In this document: piece by piece, positions 9,768-20,990 of the stretch
How positions within the stretch are numbered: position 1 is the stretch's first letter
Layout: the number at the start of each line of letters is the position of its first letter
Source: Agriotes lineatus
Lineage: Eukaryota > Arthropoda > Insecta > Coleoptera > Elateridae
Direction of reading: 5' to 3'
DNA length: 64,000 nt
Assembly: GCA_940337035.1 (NCBI GenBank)
Contig: OW679202.1
Span: forward strand, 15,688,708 to 15,752,707
Program-made: the position numbers and the translations under genes
The notes under the pieces: generated by a model
What the model saw: the letters and a program-made list of their open reading frames with translations, nothing else
Databases searched by the model: none
Told to the model about the DNA's origin: nothing

Positions 9768-11804
9768 TTGACCGCAGATGCCCTAAACGAGAAAATAAGA
9801 AATGGAATCCAAACATCCGCTAAGAAAATATGTGCCAATAAGAAACATAAAAATGACAAACTGACGCAGGAAACGCTTAAGCTAATCGAAGAAAGAAGAC
9901 AAACAAACATAGATGCAGCAAACTTTAAAGAAGTCAATAAAAAGGTCAAGACTGCGATTAGGAAGGATATAAGAGCCTACAAGAAAAAACAAATCGAAGA
10001 CGCAGTAGAAGACAATAGAAATACGAAGGTACTAAAATCTAGATTGTCACAAAGTGAACAAAAAATTATTAAAATACGAAATAAAAATGGCAAAATAGTC
10101 TCAAATAGAAGAGATATAGCACTATCAATTGAGAACTTTTATACTGAGCTATATTTATCAACCTCAACCCACATCGAACCTAGGTAGCGAGATAATCTTA
10201 AATGTGGGTTCTGAAGAAATACCAGAGATTACCAGATTTGAGATCGTTCAGGCCCTGAAACAACTGAAAAATAAAAATCTCCAGGGGAAGATCGTATAAC
10301 ATGCGAAATGTTAAAAATGGGGGGGGGGGGGGGTTGAAGTAGTAGAAGAAGCAATCAGGATACTGCTAAACAAATGCTTAATGGAAGGAAAAATACCGAC
10401 GGCGTGAAAAAATACCGAGATAATTCTTCTATTCAAAAAATGGGACACGTCAAACATCGAAAATTACCGACCTATAAGTCTACTCTCACATACAGATAAG
10501 TTGCTTACTAAGATTATATCTAACTACACAAAAACTAAACTTCTACCAGCCAGCAGAGCAAGCAGGTTTTAGGAAGGGATTTAGTACCATAGATCATATT
10601 AATATCATCAGAACATTTATTGAAAAGACCACTGAATACAAACAACACTCCTATTCACCTGTCATTCGTGGACTATCGGAAGGCTTTTGACTCCATCGAA
10701 ATAAACGCTGTCGTCAAAGCACTCAATAACGCGAGAATCGACTCCTGGGCCCAGTTTCATAAAATAACTTTGCAACTTTTCACTTTGCACTTAGCAACAT
10801 TCAATAAATTTTTGCTACGTAAAAATATTTTTGAAAAATAAAAAAGTTAAATGTCATCAAGATTATGCAAAGTGCAAGTGAACAGTTGATAATTAGCAAA
10901 GTTATATTTTATGAAACTCAACATTTTTCAACTTTTAGATTTTAAAATCTGCAAAGTGCAAAGTGAAAAGTTGCAAAGTTGTTTTATGAAATAGGGCTCA
11001 GATATTCGCAGTTTATAAAAAATATGTATGAAGACGCTACGTTACACGTAACGATCGATGAAGACCTTCAGACAAATAAAATAAAAATTGAAAAAGGAGT
11101 CCGCCAAGGAGACACACTGTCTCCCAAACTGTGATGTCTTCAAACAAATGAACTGGGAGGACAAAGGTATCAATGTTGATGGATGCTTCTTAAACCACCT
11201 GAGATTCGCGGATGATGTACTGTTAATTGCCAAAGATGCTGGAGAACTAGAGACTATGCTACAGCAGCTGGATAAGGCGTCCAAGGAGGTAGACTTAGAG
11301 ATGAATTTAAACAAAACTAAGTTAATGACAAGCAGCGATAGAATCATTATGATCAACAACCAACCTATAGAGAAAGTAGAGGAGTATATTTATCTGGGTC
11401 ATACAATTACGGTTAGTAAAGAAAATCAAACGGCAGAAATTAGACGAAGAGTAAAGATCGCTTGGATAGCGTTTGAAAAATTGCAGCATATACTGAAAAA
11501 CGCAAACATCCCCATCAATCTAAAAAGGAAAGTATATGAAACGTGCATATTGCCTGTAGCTACCTATGGGGTAGAAACAGCGACATTCACACAGAGAAGT
11601 GCCGAAAAGCTAAGGATATGTCAGACAGCCATGGAACGCGCGATGTTAGAAGTAAGCTTAAGAGATAAGATCCGAAATGAAGACATAAGCAACAGAACAA
11701 AAGTGCCAGATATCATGCGAAGAGTGGCCCAGGCAAAATGGCAATGGGCGGGGCATATAGCGCGACACGAACCGAAGCGCTGGACCTCAAAACTGCTGAG
11801 ATGA
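9768..11804 (+). pseudogene. RTE-like reverse transcriptase, frameshifted
   Basis: Segment 9768-10187 is a basic connector rich in K/E (IRKDIRAYKKKQIEDAVED). At 10200-10620 the fingers region is recognisable through stops and a run of G at 10320-10333. 10655-10705 gives SFVDYRKAFDSIE, the catalytic D motif A. After the inserted MITE, 11001-11130 gives the QGDTLSPKL block. 11197-11230 gives LRFADDVLLIAKDAG, with the FADD catalytic pair at 11205-11216. The C-terminal part (to 11804) includes IYLGHTIT and AKWQWAGHIARH, which are typical of RTE and related LINEs. Several frameshifts make it inactive. Confidence 0.85.
10745..11001. mobile_element. MITE inserted in the LINE RT gene
   Basis: Terminal inverted repeats of about 45 bp: CTGGGCCCAGTTTCATAAAA at the left against the complement of TTTTATGAAATAGGGCTCAG at the right. 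The internal words ACTTTGCAACTTTTCACTTT and AAAGTGAAAAGTTGCAAAGT mirror each other. It separates RT codons for IDS from those for RYSQFIKN, so it entered after the LINE did. Confidence 0.8.
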
Positions 11805-11941
11805 AGACCTCGACTCACAAAGAGAAGTGTAGGAAGACCACCAAAGAGATGGAGTGACGATATTCGTACAGTCGCCGGTGGAAACTGGATAGAGAAGGCA
11901 CAAGATAGGAATACATGGAGACAAATGAGAGAGACCTATGT

Positions 11942-12480
11942 TCAACAGTGGACAAATCTGGGTTGTTGATGATGATGATGATGATGATGAATGGGATAGT
12001 TGATATCGCACTCCTGTAAGGATTGAATTATTTCGCCTGCCTTTCCCTTCATGGAACCTTTTAGGTATAGAAATTTTTTAGCATTTGTTATTGTTTCATT
12101 AGCATGTATTAATAATTTGTATAAATCTCTACACTCTAACCAATGCGCGATATCGTCTTGAAATGAAGGCAAACTGACGGTTGGAAGAACTTGATTTATT
12201 ATACCGGAATGGTCGAGGTTGTTGCAATTTGAATTTGTTTGCGGCTGCAATGGGGTACCTTGATTGTGTTGCTTTAGAAATGTTTGTGCCAAAGATAAAT
12301 TAGTGTAATACAAACATTCAAAGCTTTATCTTTCATCTGAACTAGCTCATAAAAGGTTTTATTCCCGAAATTCTCAATTCTAATTGGGAAACAAACGCTT
12401 CATCTGAATCCGGAATGCTTAAGGCTGAATTAATATAAGTTTGAAACCTCGTGAGGTGGTCTTTAATAACACCACGCTTT
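11942..12480 (-). pseudogene. BEL/Pao gag fragment
   Basis: 12313-12002 on the minus strand contains LPSFQDDIAHWLECRDLYKL and FLYLKGSMKGKAGEIIQSL, the classic LPxFxGxxxxWxxFxDxF...KFxYLKxxLxGEAxxxI gag signature of BEL/Pao elements. Upstream (12480-12320) LTRFQTYINSALSIPDSDE fits the gag N-terminus. The frame runs into the LINE insertion: its apparent poly-His C-terminus is just the LINE's (ATG)n tail read in reverse. Confidence 0.85.
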
Positions 12481-13014
12481 CGCATTAAGTTGGATAAATC
12501 TTCCAAATAATTGCTGCAATGGTAATCAGGAATAAAGAAAAGTAGGATAAATACGATGTACAGCTCACTTACTTCTTATAGCCTCTTTTTTCTCAGCGCA
12601 GGGTATCTGCGGGTATCTTTGTTGTTGATTTGCACCCGGAGGGTGATTTGCACTACAAACTTCAAGGTACAGGCCAGTGCCAGATGCTTCAGGATGCTGC
12701 TTGCTGGGCACAAAGGGATGCTACTGGACGTTGACCCAAGCGCTATGAACAAAGGAGTGATGCTCCGGCGTCCGGCGTCGCCTTTTGATTACGTATTAAT
12801 TATTAAAATTATTTTTGGATGATCGCTAATGCTTCTACGTAATCGCTCGAAAGATGAATTTTGAAATCGACGTGCTGGTTACTCGTATATGCCACGGATT
12901 TCAAACACTTGAAAATTGGGTTTATCGACGGTAAATTTGATTAATTGTTTACCGGATCAACTCTTACACACATCACACCTGCTCTCATTAATTCAACTGC
13001 GAAGGACCATAATA
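12481..13014 (-). other. BEL 5' leader with primer-binding-like site
   Basis: Sequence between gag and the 5' LTR on the minus strand. GGTCCTTCG at about 13001-13009 lies close to the LTR edge, where a tRNA primer site is expected. A GC-richer block at 12600-12780 is unexplained. Confidence 0.5.
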
Positions 13015-13276
13015 TGGATGATAAATAAAAAACTTTTCTGAGTAACCACTTTAATTCAACCTCTTTTGCGTGTCAATGGTTGAAGGTTGAACCAAAGAAT
13101 ATGACACAACTGTCAGTTATGTACATATTCTTTGGGTTGAACTGTCCACCAACGTTTTAAAATGACTCGCCCTCCAAAAATGAGCGACTGCGCCAGACAT
13201 ACAAACTGGCAAAGAAAATATACAAACTTAAATTACACAAAGAAATAGAGATATGTTACATTGGCTAATCTAAACA
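13015..13276 (-). repeat. 5' LTR of the BEL/Pao element
   Basis: Direct partner of 7720-7935. It contains an extra segment near 13088-13135 whose ends, AAAGAATATG and CATATTCTTT, pair as a hairpin. That segment could be a tiny later insertion or be lost from the other LTR. Confidence 0.8.
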
Positions 13277-14265
13277 CCACATGCTTAAAAAATGATTGGT
13301 TTTTCCTATTATTTTCTTACCACCCCGTGTATTACTAAATAAAATATTTTAAAGTTAACTTAATAGATACGATAACAGTGTGCTGCCGACCTTGAGTTTC
13401 AATCGTAGTGCTAAAAACTCTCATTTTTATGTCAAAAAAGAACACAAGCATCTTTAGAAAAATGTAATAAGAAACGATCTAAACATCAATAACAATTAGA
13501 AATGTTACTAAAAAATATTGTAACAAATATTTCCAATTTGTATTTTTCAAATTTTTTTGAAAAATAATGGTACTTTATTCTCGAGTCATTTTTACGTATT
13601 AGAATCTCCCCCGTATACGAATCGGGATATTTAAATTTTTGACATTTTTAGTTTGAGAAGATGCAGACTTAGAATAAAATGTTCTAATAAATGGATAATA
13701 AAACAATTTTCTGTATGTCCAAATGCATGACGGATACTGTATCACATTATAAGCAACAATCAAATGTGATTAATTCCGTCAATCAAACGGTGATAGTTTA
13801 ACAACGCAATGACAGACACTTTGCTTAATCACTTATATTCTACATGGCATAAGCCTTCTGCTGGAAAACGAAGAAATATTAAAAACTACTTTGCTATAAA
13901 GTAGTGAAAATTAATAAATCGATCCCACATGATATTTATCACTGGAATGGGAAAAATGGTCTTTCTTACAATGCCACAGCCAACTATCGGTTTCATATAA
14001 AAACATACATTGATGTTATAACTCGAATTTCGAAACTTTTCTAGAAAAACTGATTAGGCCACTGCATTCTTATCAAAAGTGCCTGAAGAACATAGAAATT
14101 ACTTTTCTCTATCTTCATTATAAGCGAGATATAGCCACAACCCGAAAAAAATAAAATAAGGCTTTTATTATTTATAACTCGAAAACAAAAGAAGATAGTC
14201 AATTTTGGTTTTAACCAACTAGATCCATTTTTTCATATCTCCTATAGTTATCGAGATTCCCTATG

Positions 14266-14389
14266 AAATAATCGAACTATGTCCATCCTATACATTTTCA
14301 CAAATGATAACTTAATATTACAATAAACAGTTGGGACCAAAGGATAATTGAACATAATGTTTTTGAAACTGAATAAGTTTGTGTTCTAA
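14266..14389. other. Short non-coding spacer
   Basis: Nothing recognised between the fold-back arm and the Tc/mariner fossil. Confidence 0.3.
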
Positions 14390-14725
14390 CAGTGAAGAGT
14401 GAGCAATATAACGAAATACTTCAAAACTTTCTCGTTCCTCAACAAGAACAACGTTGTTGGTTTCAGCGAGATAGGGCCAGTTTTCATACTAGGAGGGTTT
14501 CAGTAACTCTCTTGCCGCAAAATTTTTGTACTCGATTGATTAAAAAATGGGTGTTTAAGGTGACCTCTCAAATCCTCAGACTTCATAGCACCTAACTTTT
14601 TCCTTTGGGGGTATCTAAAGAAAAAAGTCCAGGTGAAAAACCATAAACATTGGAAGATTGGCGAAAAAACAGTTATAGCAAATGTTATACCATGTGTTCA
14701 ACAAGAAATTACATAATGATTGTTC
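14390..14725 (+). pseudogene. Tc/mariner-like transposase fragment
   Basis: 14392-14595 translates to YNEILQNFLVPQQE, then CWFQRDRASFHTRR. In Tc/mariner-type transposases the second catalytic Asp sits in WFQQDGAxxHT, so the motif is present but altered (FQRDRASFHT). After a frameshift near 14585 the next frame gives APNFFLWGYLKKKVQV, the PxDFFLWGYLKxKVY block that contains the third acidic residue. Here the Asp is replaced by Asn. The N-terminal DNA-binding domain and first catalytic Asp are missing. No terminal repeats were found around it. Confidence 0.75.
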
Positions 14726-15660
14726 ATGGAAAAAGTAATGTAAACAGCAAGCTTTGGAATTCATTAATTGTCATCGTTGTTGTTGTCATAAGTTTATATT
14801 ATAATCTGCCATAGAAATTCTAAAGTTGGTTGTCTCTAAAGCTTGATGTTGACATTAGTTTTGCTTTCCATCGGGCTCACATTTGCGTTTATTACCTTTT
14901 ATTAAATTTGAAACTAGGAATCCCCCCACCCCGGAACTACTAGACATGTCCCCCTACTTGATAAAAGGTTATATCAATTACCTTTTTGTATTTTACTTCT
15001 TATACGTTTATCATCACTCTAAAACACATTAGTCTACCGAAATTTAACAAGAATGAATTTAAACTAACCCTTAGATACCCAACACATGAGTGAAACTTAT
15101 AACGTCCTTGGTATAATGATACTCCATTTTAAGCTTCAGAGGACAACTGTCCATGTAAACTTTTTAACATTTGCTTTGATGTATTCAATACTTCTTTTAA
15201 ATTTATAGGACTATTTTAATATATTTATATAGTAGAGTAGAGTATCATGAGAAAATTGTGAGAGAAGCAACTATTTCTGTGTACGCGTCAAGGTACGGCA
15301 TTGGCCAGAAGTGAAAACAATTTGAAATGAATTAGACGTTTTTCATTTCCGATCAAGGTATTTCGGTGCCTAAACAGATATCTGATCGCCCCATAATTTT
15401 CCAATATTAATTTAGTTTATATCTGATAGTTTTTTAGTACATGTTTTTCTACAGAAATATATTATGATTGTTAAATCTATGTATCAACATTTCATTAATT
15501 TAGTTATCAGTAGTATTATTATCAATTATGTATTGTACCATTGCTCTGATACTGGTTATTATCTATTTTATAACATAAATTATCATTTGGCACTGTTGAA
15601 CTAAATTTACCAGGATTCACTTAACACGTTTTTAATGAAAAAAGGTCATGCTACGTTGGC
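14726..15660. other. Non-coding, nothing recognised
   Basis: AT-rich. A short GTAGAGTAGAGTATC direct repeat near 15230-15245 is the only visible structure. Confidence 0.35.
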
Positions 15661-15738
15661 GGGGGGGTTGAGGGGGGGGTTGAGGGGGGGGGGGGTTGAG
15701 GGGGGGGTTGAGGGGGGGGGGGGTTGAGGGGGGGGGGT
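15661..15738 (+). repeat. G-rich minisatellite (TTGAGGGGGGG)n
   Basis: Five blocks of TTGAG followed by 7-11 G. On the G strand this has many runs of four or more G and could form G-quadruplexes. Assembly length may be unreliable here. Confidence 0.85.
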
Positions 15739-17490
15739 GTGCAGTACGCTACTTCTTAAACTATGGATACTTAATGGTGATTTTTTAAATATATTGTTTG
15801 CTGGTTTAGCACATAGCGGCTGTACAAACTATGGATGGTACTTAATTTACAGTTATAATACTATAACACTTAAATGGTAATATAAGTAATGAATATTGAA
15901 ATGGAGTTGCCTCTCTGAATCACTTTATAATAGCAGCATGTCTTGGGGTAGTCTTGGTTTAAGCCTGGTGGTGATCGACGGTTGCAAAATTGTAGTACTC
16001 GATTGCTGGGCATTGTTGCATATTTTAAAATATGTTTTTGTGGTATCTCGGATAGTCTTCTATTTTTGGATTTTGTAATTTTTTTTCTATGTTAAACGTA
16101 CAGATATATATTTCATGTTAGCTTATTACACATACCGCTCTTAATACTACTCGCATCAGTTCAAGGACACTTTGTTTACTTCAAACTTTCTGACAAACAC
16201 TCCCAACTAAATTGAACATTTTATCTTTGTGAAGAGCCCCATTAATGTTGCAGAAATACAATTATTTCAGTAAAGCTCTTTGAGAGTTGCAGAAAAATGT
16301 ACTACGGCGAATTAATATCACATTAATATAGCTTGGAAATAAAACCTTGGACAAGAAAAGCGTTTTATCTACACGGAGAATTAAAACAAGACAGTCGACA
16401 AATTAAACTCGACCCAACTTTTCCCAGCGAGCCTGCTGGAAAAAGAAAGAAAGCCATTCGTATTATAGAGTTGGAGGATGCCCACGCGCCCACAGAGCCA
16501 GTGCTATCGCGCGGGTGTTTATATATAATGGAAGTTCAAATCTAACTCCCTCATTTCCTTCAAAGAAAAAATTTCGAAGCTAGAGTATGAAAAATAAAAC
16601 GACTAGCGACATAAAATGACACCAAATTAAGCAATCTGAGGTAGCAATGCGAATCGTTTTAAAAGAACAAGTGTTTTCCATGAGAATTTCGAAGGATGTG
16701 TTTAAGTTAATATCAGGCTCCATTTTTATTCTAATACATAATCACTTCAATGAAGCCGTAATGCATTTTGCAACACTATTAAGTATACGCCTAATCAGAT
16801 AATAACAAATGCCCATGAATGGAGAATGTTGAGCGTGGGAGTTCAACCCACGGCTCTGCTGCAGAACTCGTGGAAGAGTCGCTAATGATAAATAATAATA
16901 CTAGTAATAACCAGGTACGATCCTCTAAACTCTAAAGGGTTGGATGCTAGAAGATGCATTAAAATATGTGTCCACACTTCCTGAGCTTTTATACTTTTCA
17001 ACAGAATTTTCTCCATGTTGCTAGGGTATCGACTGTCGTATAAAACTAGTCAGAAAACAAATGTACGGTTACCTTACATATGTAGCAAACATTGGTTAGC
17101 GTGTAATTCTATTATTCACTATTGTTACGCAACGCACAAGAACTCGAGTAACAATACTACTCTTCCGGGTCGTTGGAATAAATAAGATTGCATTTTATAC
17201 CGCAGCAAATACAACATATGCAATTAAGTTATAAATATAAAGCTTTACTTCGGATAAACAGTAAATATTGGATTTTTGAAGGTCAAATTAACAGCTACAG
17301 CGTGTTATACAGTTTCAAGCTGGTGAAAACAATTTACTAGATTTCATGGCTAAAACACAATAAGCAAAGGAAACTTCTCCAACTTTGGCATTTAAATCTT
17401 TTATGGCAACGAAAATACTTTATTAAATTTAGCTCTAAAAATAATAGGTTAAAAAAGTACAGACGCTTTTGTTTTGATAACTTCGCGAAT
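15739..17490. other. Non-coding, nothing firm recognised
   Basis: No transposon motif or terminal repeat seen. An open stretch at 16333-16545 is not convincing as a gene. A TATATAAACACCC word on the minus strand near 16515-16530 resembles a TATA box, but nothing supports a transcript. Confidence 0.3.
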
Positions 17491-17710
17491 TTCTTCTTCT
17501 TCTTCATGTGCCAATCCGTTACCGGATGTTGGCGATCATTCTAGCTATCACGACTTTACTGGTAGCTGCTAGGAAAAGTCCTGTAGTTGTTGTTGTCGAG
17601 AACCACGTTCTTAGGTTTTTGAGCCAGGATATTCGCCTCCTTCCTGGGCCCCTCTTCCCTTCCATTGAACTTACTTTGAGGAAACATGTTTGCATAGGGA
17701 CGTTACAGGG
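17491..17710 (-). mobile_element. LINE 3' fragment with (GAA)n tail
   Basis: Minus-strand translation gives GKRGPGRRRISWLKNLRTWF, then TTGLFLAATSKV and ARMIANIR. This is the C-terminal tail seen in RTE/Jockey-related LINE polyproteins (GxRxRGRPRxxWLDxI...AxDRxxWRxMIANIR). It is followed by a stop region and a (GAA)n tail at 17491-17505. The element is heavily 5'-truncated. Confidence 0.75.
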
Positions 17711-18426
17711 TGTGAGACGGGAAATTTTAATTTCCATTATATTGCATAATGCCATTGCAACCATATTTTGCACATATTAAATCTAAATCCACAATTTTAC
17801 TGTACAATCAAAAATATTACACTCAGCTTTTATTAAAGAGCTTGGATTTAAATTTAATGAAATTTGGGCAAAAGACTATTTTCTTACTAAAATTATTTTT
17901 ATTAAATGTCTTGAGAACATGCCTGAGATGTAAACTCGATTTGACATTCGACATTATTTTAGTGTGCACAAGAATCACGTTACAAATGAGTAGGATTTTG
18001 ACTGTGACACTGGCACTCAACACTGTGAAATCAGAAAAAAACTTATGACGGGTGATTTCCTAGCTGACGCGAGTCTTCTATGATGGTACCATTATGATAC
18101 GACATTACATATTTTAGGTATGCCAACCATTTCTGTGGAGCGAACGATCTGAACTTCAACCCTCCCTTTTCTCATTATTATGTACACTTCCCTAGATAGA
18201 GATGTTTTATAGAAAAATGAATAGCATGTCAAACTTCCCGTAAAGTAGGCAATAATGAGTTACTTATATATGGGTACATATTTCCGCCACTGGTTAATTG
18301 TAAAGTTTGATAATATCATATTTTAATAGGTTCTATCCAAGTGTACTGTGTACTAAATTTGGTTTGCATAGCTGCACTAATAAAGAAATTAGAAGAAAAT
18401 GCGACAGTTTTTTAGAAAACTTTACC
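17711..18426. other. Non-coding, nothing recognised
   Basis: AT-rich sequence without terminal repeats or recognisable peptides. Confidence 0.3.
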
Positions 18427-19350
18427 TATACAGGGTGATTCATAACGTATGAAGGAGACTGAAAAGGTAGCTAGGCGAGGCCAAAATAAAGCAATTTCCT
18501 TAATAAACTTCTGTCCAAAACGCAACACCAAGAAAGTTATAGCAAGTTAAAGTTGAATAAATTAACTAGGATTCTTTACAAACTGGAGGATATTTGAGTT
18601 TTTTTTTTAAATTTTTTGAACTAAATACTTTTATTATTTAAAAATTATTAAATTATGAAATTTTATCATTGAATCTTGAAAAAAGACAAATAAATCACAA
18701 TAAATACCGGTGTAATAGCGTCTGTTTAAAATTAGATGATAACAAAATTTTCTGTCTTCGATATTTCAGGCTACGAATAAGATATCGAGATATGGTTTTT
18801 ACTAGCCTATTTAGGTATCATTTACTAAATTTTTATGAAAAAAAGTCATATTATTGCATTTAATTTTTTAGAGAATTTTGCAATTTTCTGTTATTATATC
18901 AAAAAACGCGCTCTAGCGGCATCACTAAGAATTAGACATATCACAGGTAAGATGGGTTTCATGGAACAATAAATGATTTTTCCAACGAGACCAAGTTTAT
19001 TAAAATCCGTTCAGTGGTTTAGGAGTTACAGCTGTTTATTTAAAAAAAAACATTGAATTACCCCCCCACCACTTTATTTTAATAGATATATCAAAAAGTG
19101 TTAAACAAAAATTACTCGAGTAAAGCTTAGCTTTAGAAACCATATATTTTTTGGTAACATTTACTAGGTGGATTTCAGTGAAAAATCACTTTAAAGGTTT
19201 AAGATGGCGGTTACGCCCCCTGGCGACCATCTTGGAAATCTGAAAATATTTTCCACGGTCTTCTTTTGGCCACTTTGGTCATAATTTTTTTTACCGACGA
19301 ATAGTTTCCGAGATACAGCACTTTGCATTCTTATCTGGCCAGCCTGTACA
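18427..19350. mobile_element. Possible MITE-like unit ending TATACAGGGTGATTC
   Basis: Starts TATACAGGGTGATTCATAAC and ends GGCCAGCCTGTACATA. The ends match only over about the first 8-10 bp, so the right boundary is tentative. No coding potential. Confidence 0.4.
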
Positions 19351-19351
19351 T

Positions 19352-20122
19352 ATACAGTCTGTCTGCTTAAGTTCGCACCATATGGAAAACTTTTTTATTA
19401 TTAATTTTACGAAAAAAGTTATTCTTTATAAAAAGTTCTGCATGGTCCAAAACTTAAAATGCAATCATCAGATATTAATTTTTTTAAGTGGTATACGAGA
19501 AATGTCAAAAAATATGAATTCTGCTCAAGAGTAAAGTACCTTTATTTGTGACAATATCGAAAATTGTTATTAAGAAAAGTTGATTAGAATCGAAAACTAC
19601 GTTCAAATATCCAATTACACCTATCTACGATGAAAATCAGGTTTTGTTATTTTTCACATTTTTTTAAAGTTGTTTCATATGGAAAACTTTATTTTTGACA
19701 ATATTGGAAACTTTTTTCAGTTATCTCTTCATTCGTTAAAACTATGATAACCTTTACGTTTCGTAACCTCTATGTTGTTGTTGCATTATTTTGATGATTT
19801 TCCATATGAATCAACTTAAAAAAAATGTGAAAAATAACAAAACCTGATTTTCATCGCAGAAAGGTGTAATTGAATATTTGAACGTAGTTTTCGATTCTAA
19901 TCAACTTTACTTAATAACAATTTTCGATATTGTCACAAATAAAGGTACTTTACTCTTGATCAGAATTCATTTTTTTACATTCTTCGTATATGGCTTAAAA
20001 AATTGATATATGATGATTGCATTTTAAGTTTTGGACCATGTAGAACTTTTTATAAACAATAACTTTTCTTCGTAAAATTAATAATAAAAAAGTTTTCCAT
20101 ATGATGCGAACTTAAGTAGTAT
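19352..20122. mobile_element. Fold-back MITE, about 770 bp
   Basis: The whole unit is a palindrome centred near 19740. The left end CTTAAGTTCGCACCATATGG is complementary to the right end CCATATGATGCGAACTTAAG. Inner blocks such as AAAACCTGATTTTCATCG are likewise mirrored. The tip resembles that of the mariner-like element at 43574-44950 (AAGTCCGCATCACATGGG). Confidence 0.8.
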
Positions 20123-20139
20123 AATACAGTGTTATAAAC

Positions 20140-20500
20140 GATGCATATTTTTATTCTTATCATTGTATAAGTTGATTTAATTGGGGAGAATTTAGCACTC
20201 CCTTTTTTACATTTTAAATTAAATAAATCGTTCACGAAACAGTTTATTTTAAAATTATACTATTAGTAATAAATGTTTAATGAAATCCCGTTGCTGAGAA
20301 TTATTTGAACCAACGGGATTTGATATTTGACAATTCACAGAACAAATTATTTTCCACATTGTTAAATATTTATTACTAATAGCATAATTTGAAAATAAAC
20401 TGTTTCGTCTATGATTTATCTAAAAATAAAAAAAGGGAGTACTCATTCCGCCCTAATTAAATCAATTATATAATCATAAGAAGAAAAATATACACTGCTT
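20140..20500. mobile_element. Fold-back MITE, about 360 bp
   Basis: Palindrome centred near 20320: AACAGTTTATTTTAAAATTA at the left mirrors TAATTTGAAAATAAACTGTT at the right, and TTGATTTAATTGGGG mirrors CCCTAATTAAATCAA. A small inner hairpin, AATCCCGTTG...CAACGGGATT, sits at the centre. Confidence 0.75.
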
Positions 20501-20764
20501 ACCTGTAAAATCTAACCTCATTCTCCTATTTTTAGTTCATCAAATAATTAACTGTTTAAAAACTTAATGTAAACGTCTCAAGAGTAAAAATTAATTTGAT
20601 TGAAAAATTTAGCTGCATAGTTAATTTCCAAACCCAAAATGAACACAAATATATTCATTAACAAATTTTGTTGCTCTTCCATGTTGTAGCACAATCACAT
20701 CTGCCTGCAACTACGGACGGTACTGAACTGCATATTTCACTCTAAATTATGGTTGTGTCTTTAT

Positions 20765-20990
20765 GTAACCGCGCGGTTTCTTCATAAAAACCGCTACCCG
20801 ATCGATCGAAACCGCTTCGCAGGCCTACCGCCCTATCACCGCCGGCTTGCCGCTACCTCTCCGCTTCCGCACCGCTTGTTAGTCTGAATCATATCATTTA
20901 AAAACGTGCAGAGCGATTGCTGAGCGGTTTCAGGACCGCTACGCTACCGTGCCGCCATCGCGCCGCTACCGCCAGCTGAATCGACCTTTT
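20765..20990. repeat. GC-rich CCGCT-motif array
   Basis: CCGCTACC, ACCGCTTCG, AGCGGTTT and similar words recur about every 10-15 bp on both strands in otherwise AT-rich DNA. It resembles the subterminal motif arrays of the TIR elements elsewhere in this window, but no second end or duplication was found. Confidence 0.5.

Larger units (their letters stand above)
9677..11989 (+). mobile_element. 5'-truncated RTE-like LINE with 12-bp target duplication
   Basis: The 12-bp sequence AATGGGATAGTT occurs at 9665-9676 and again at 11990-12001, directly bracketing the LINE. The 3' end is a (ATG)n/(GAT)n tract at 11967-11989, the kind of short-repeat tail typical of RTE-clade LINEs. The element encodes a connector, reverse transcriptase and a C-terminal region, but no endonuclease, so it is 5'-truncated. 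It lies inside the gag-protease part of the BEL element and is itself interrupted by a MITE at 10745-11001. Confidence 0.88.
7720..13276 (-). mobile_element. BEL/Pao LTR retrotransposon (internally deleted)
   Basis: LTRs are at 7720-7935 and 13015-13276, in direct orientation, both running from TGGATGATAAATA to GGCTAATCTAAACA in plus-strand view. Read on the minus strand each LTR is TG...CA. A polypurine tract (a run of C on the plus strand, 7937-7950) abuts the 3' LTR. A primer-binding-like site, GGTCCTTCG, lies just inside the 5' LTR near 13000-13010. Domains on the minus strand run in order gag (12480-12000), protease (about 9660-9500), N-terminal RT (9437-8794) and integrase (8600-8027). 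The rest of RT and RNase H are deleted around 8640-8790. The element is interrupted by the LINE at 9677-11989. Confidence 0.88.
5925..14265. mobile_element. Fold-back element, split by nested insertions
   Basis: The remnants are 5925-6187, 7440-7719 and about 13277-14265. The outer arms match in inverted orientation (GGAGATATGGAAAAATGGAT near 5950 against its complement near 14235, and TGGCTGTGG near 6150 against CCACAGCCA near 13976). The inner arms also match (GCATCTTCTCAAACTAAA near 7530 against TTTAGTTTGAGAAGATGC near 13660). A related, more compact copy lies at 49835-51205. Removing the inserted SINE and the BEL element leaves roughly 1.9 kb. No coding capacity was seen. Confidence 0.7.

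Noticed and set aside
11942..12000. Poly-His C-terminus on the minus strand
   Set aside because: It is the (ATG)n/(GAT)n tail of the inserted LINE read in reverse, not part of the gag protein.
7715..13281. 4-5 bp target duplication for the BEL element
   Set aside because: ACACC before the left LTR and CCACA after the right LTR are not equal, and the C-run makes the edges ambiguous, so no duplication is claimed.
16333..16545. 70-codon open frame and a TATATAAA word on the opposite strand
   Set aside because: No recognisable motif, no splice partner, no repeat context. A gene or promoter cannot be supported.
16790..16900. tRNA-like GAGTTCAACCC word
   Set aside because: Resembles a B box, but no A box or cloverleaf can be drawn around it.
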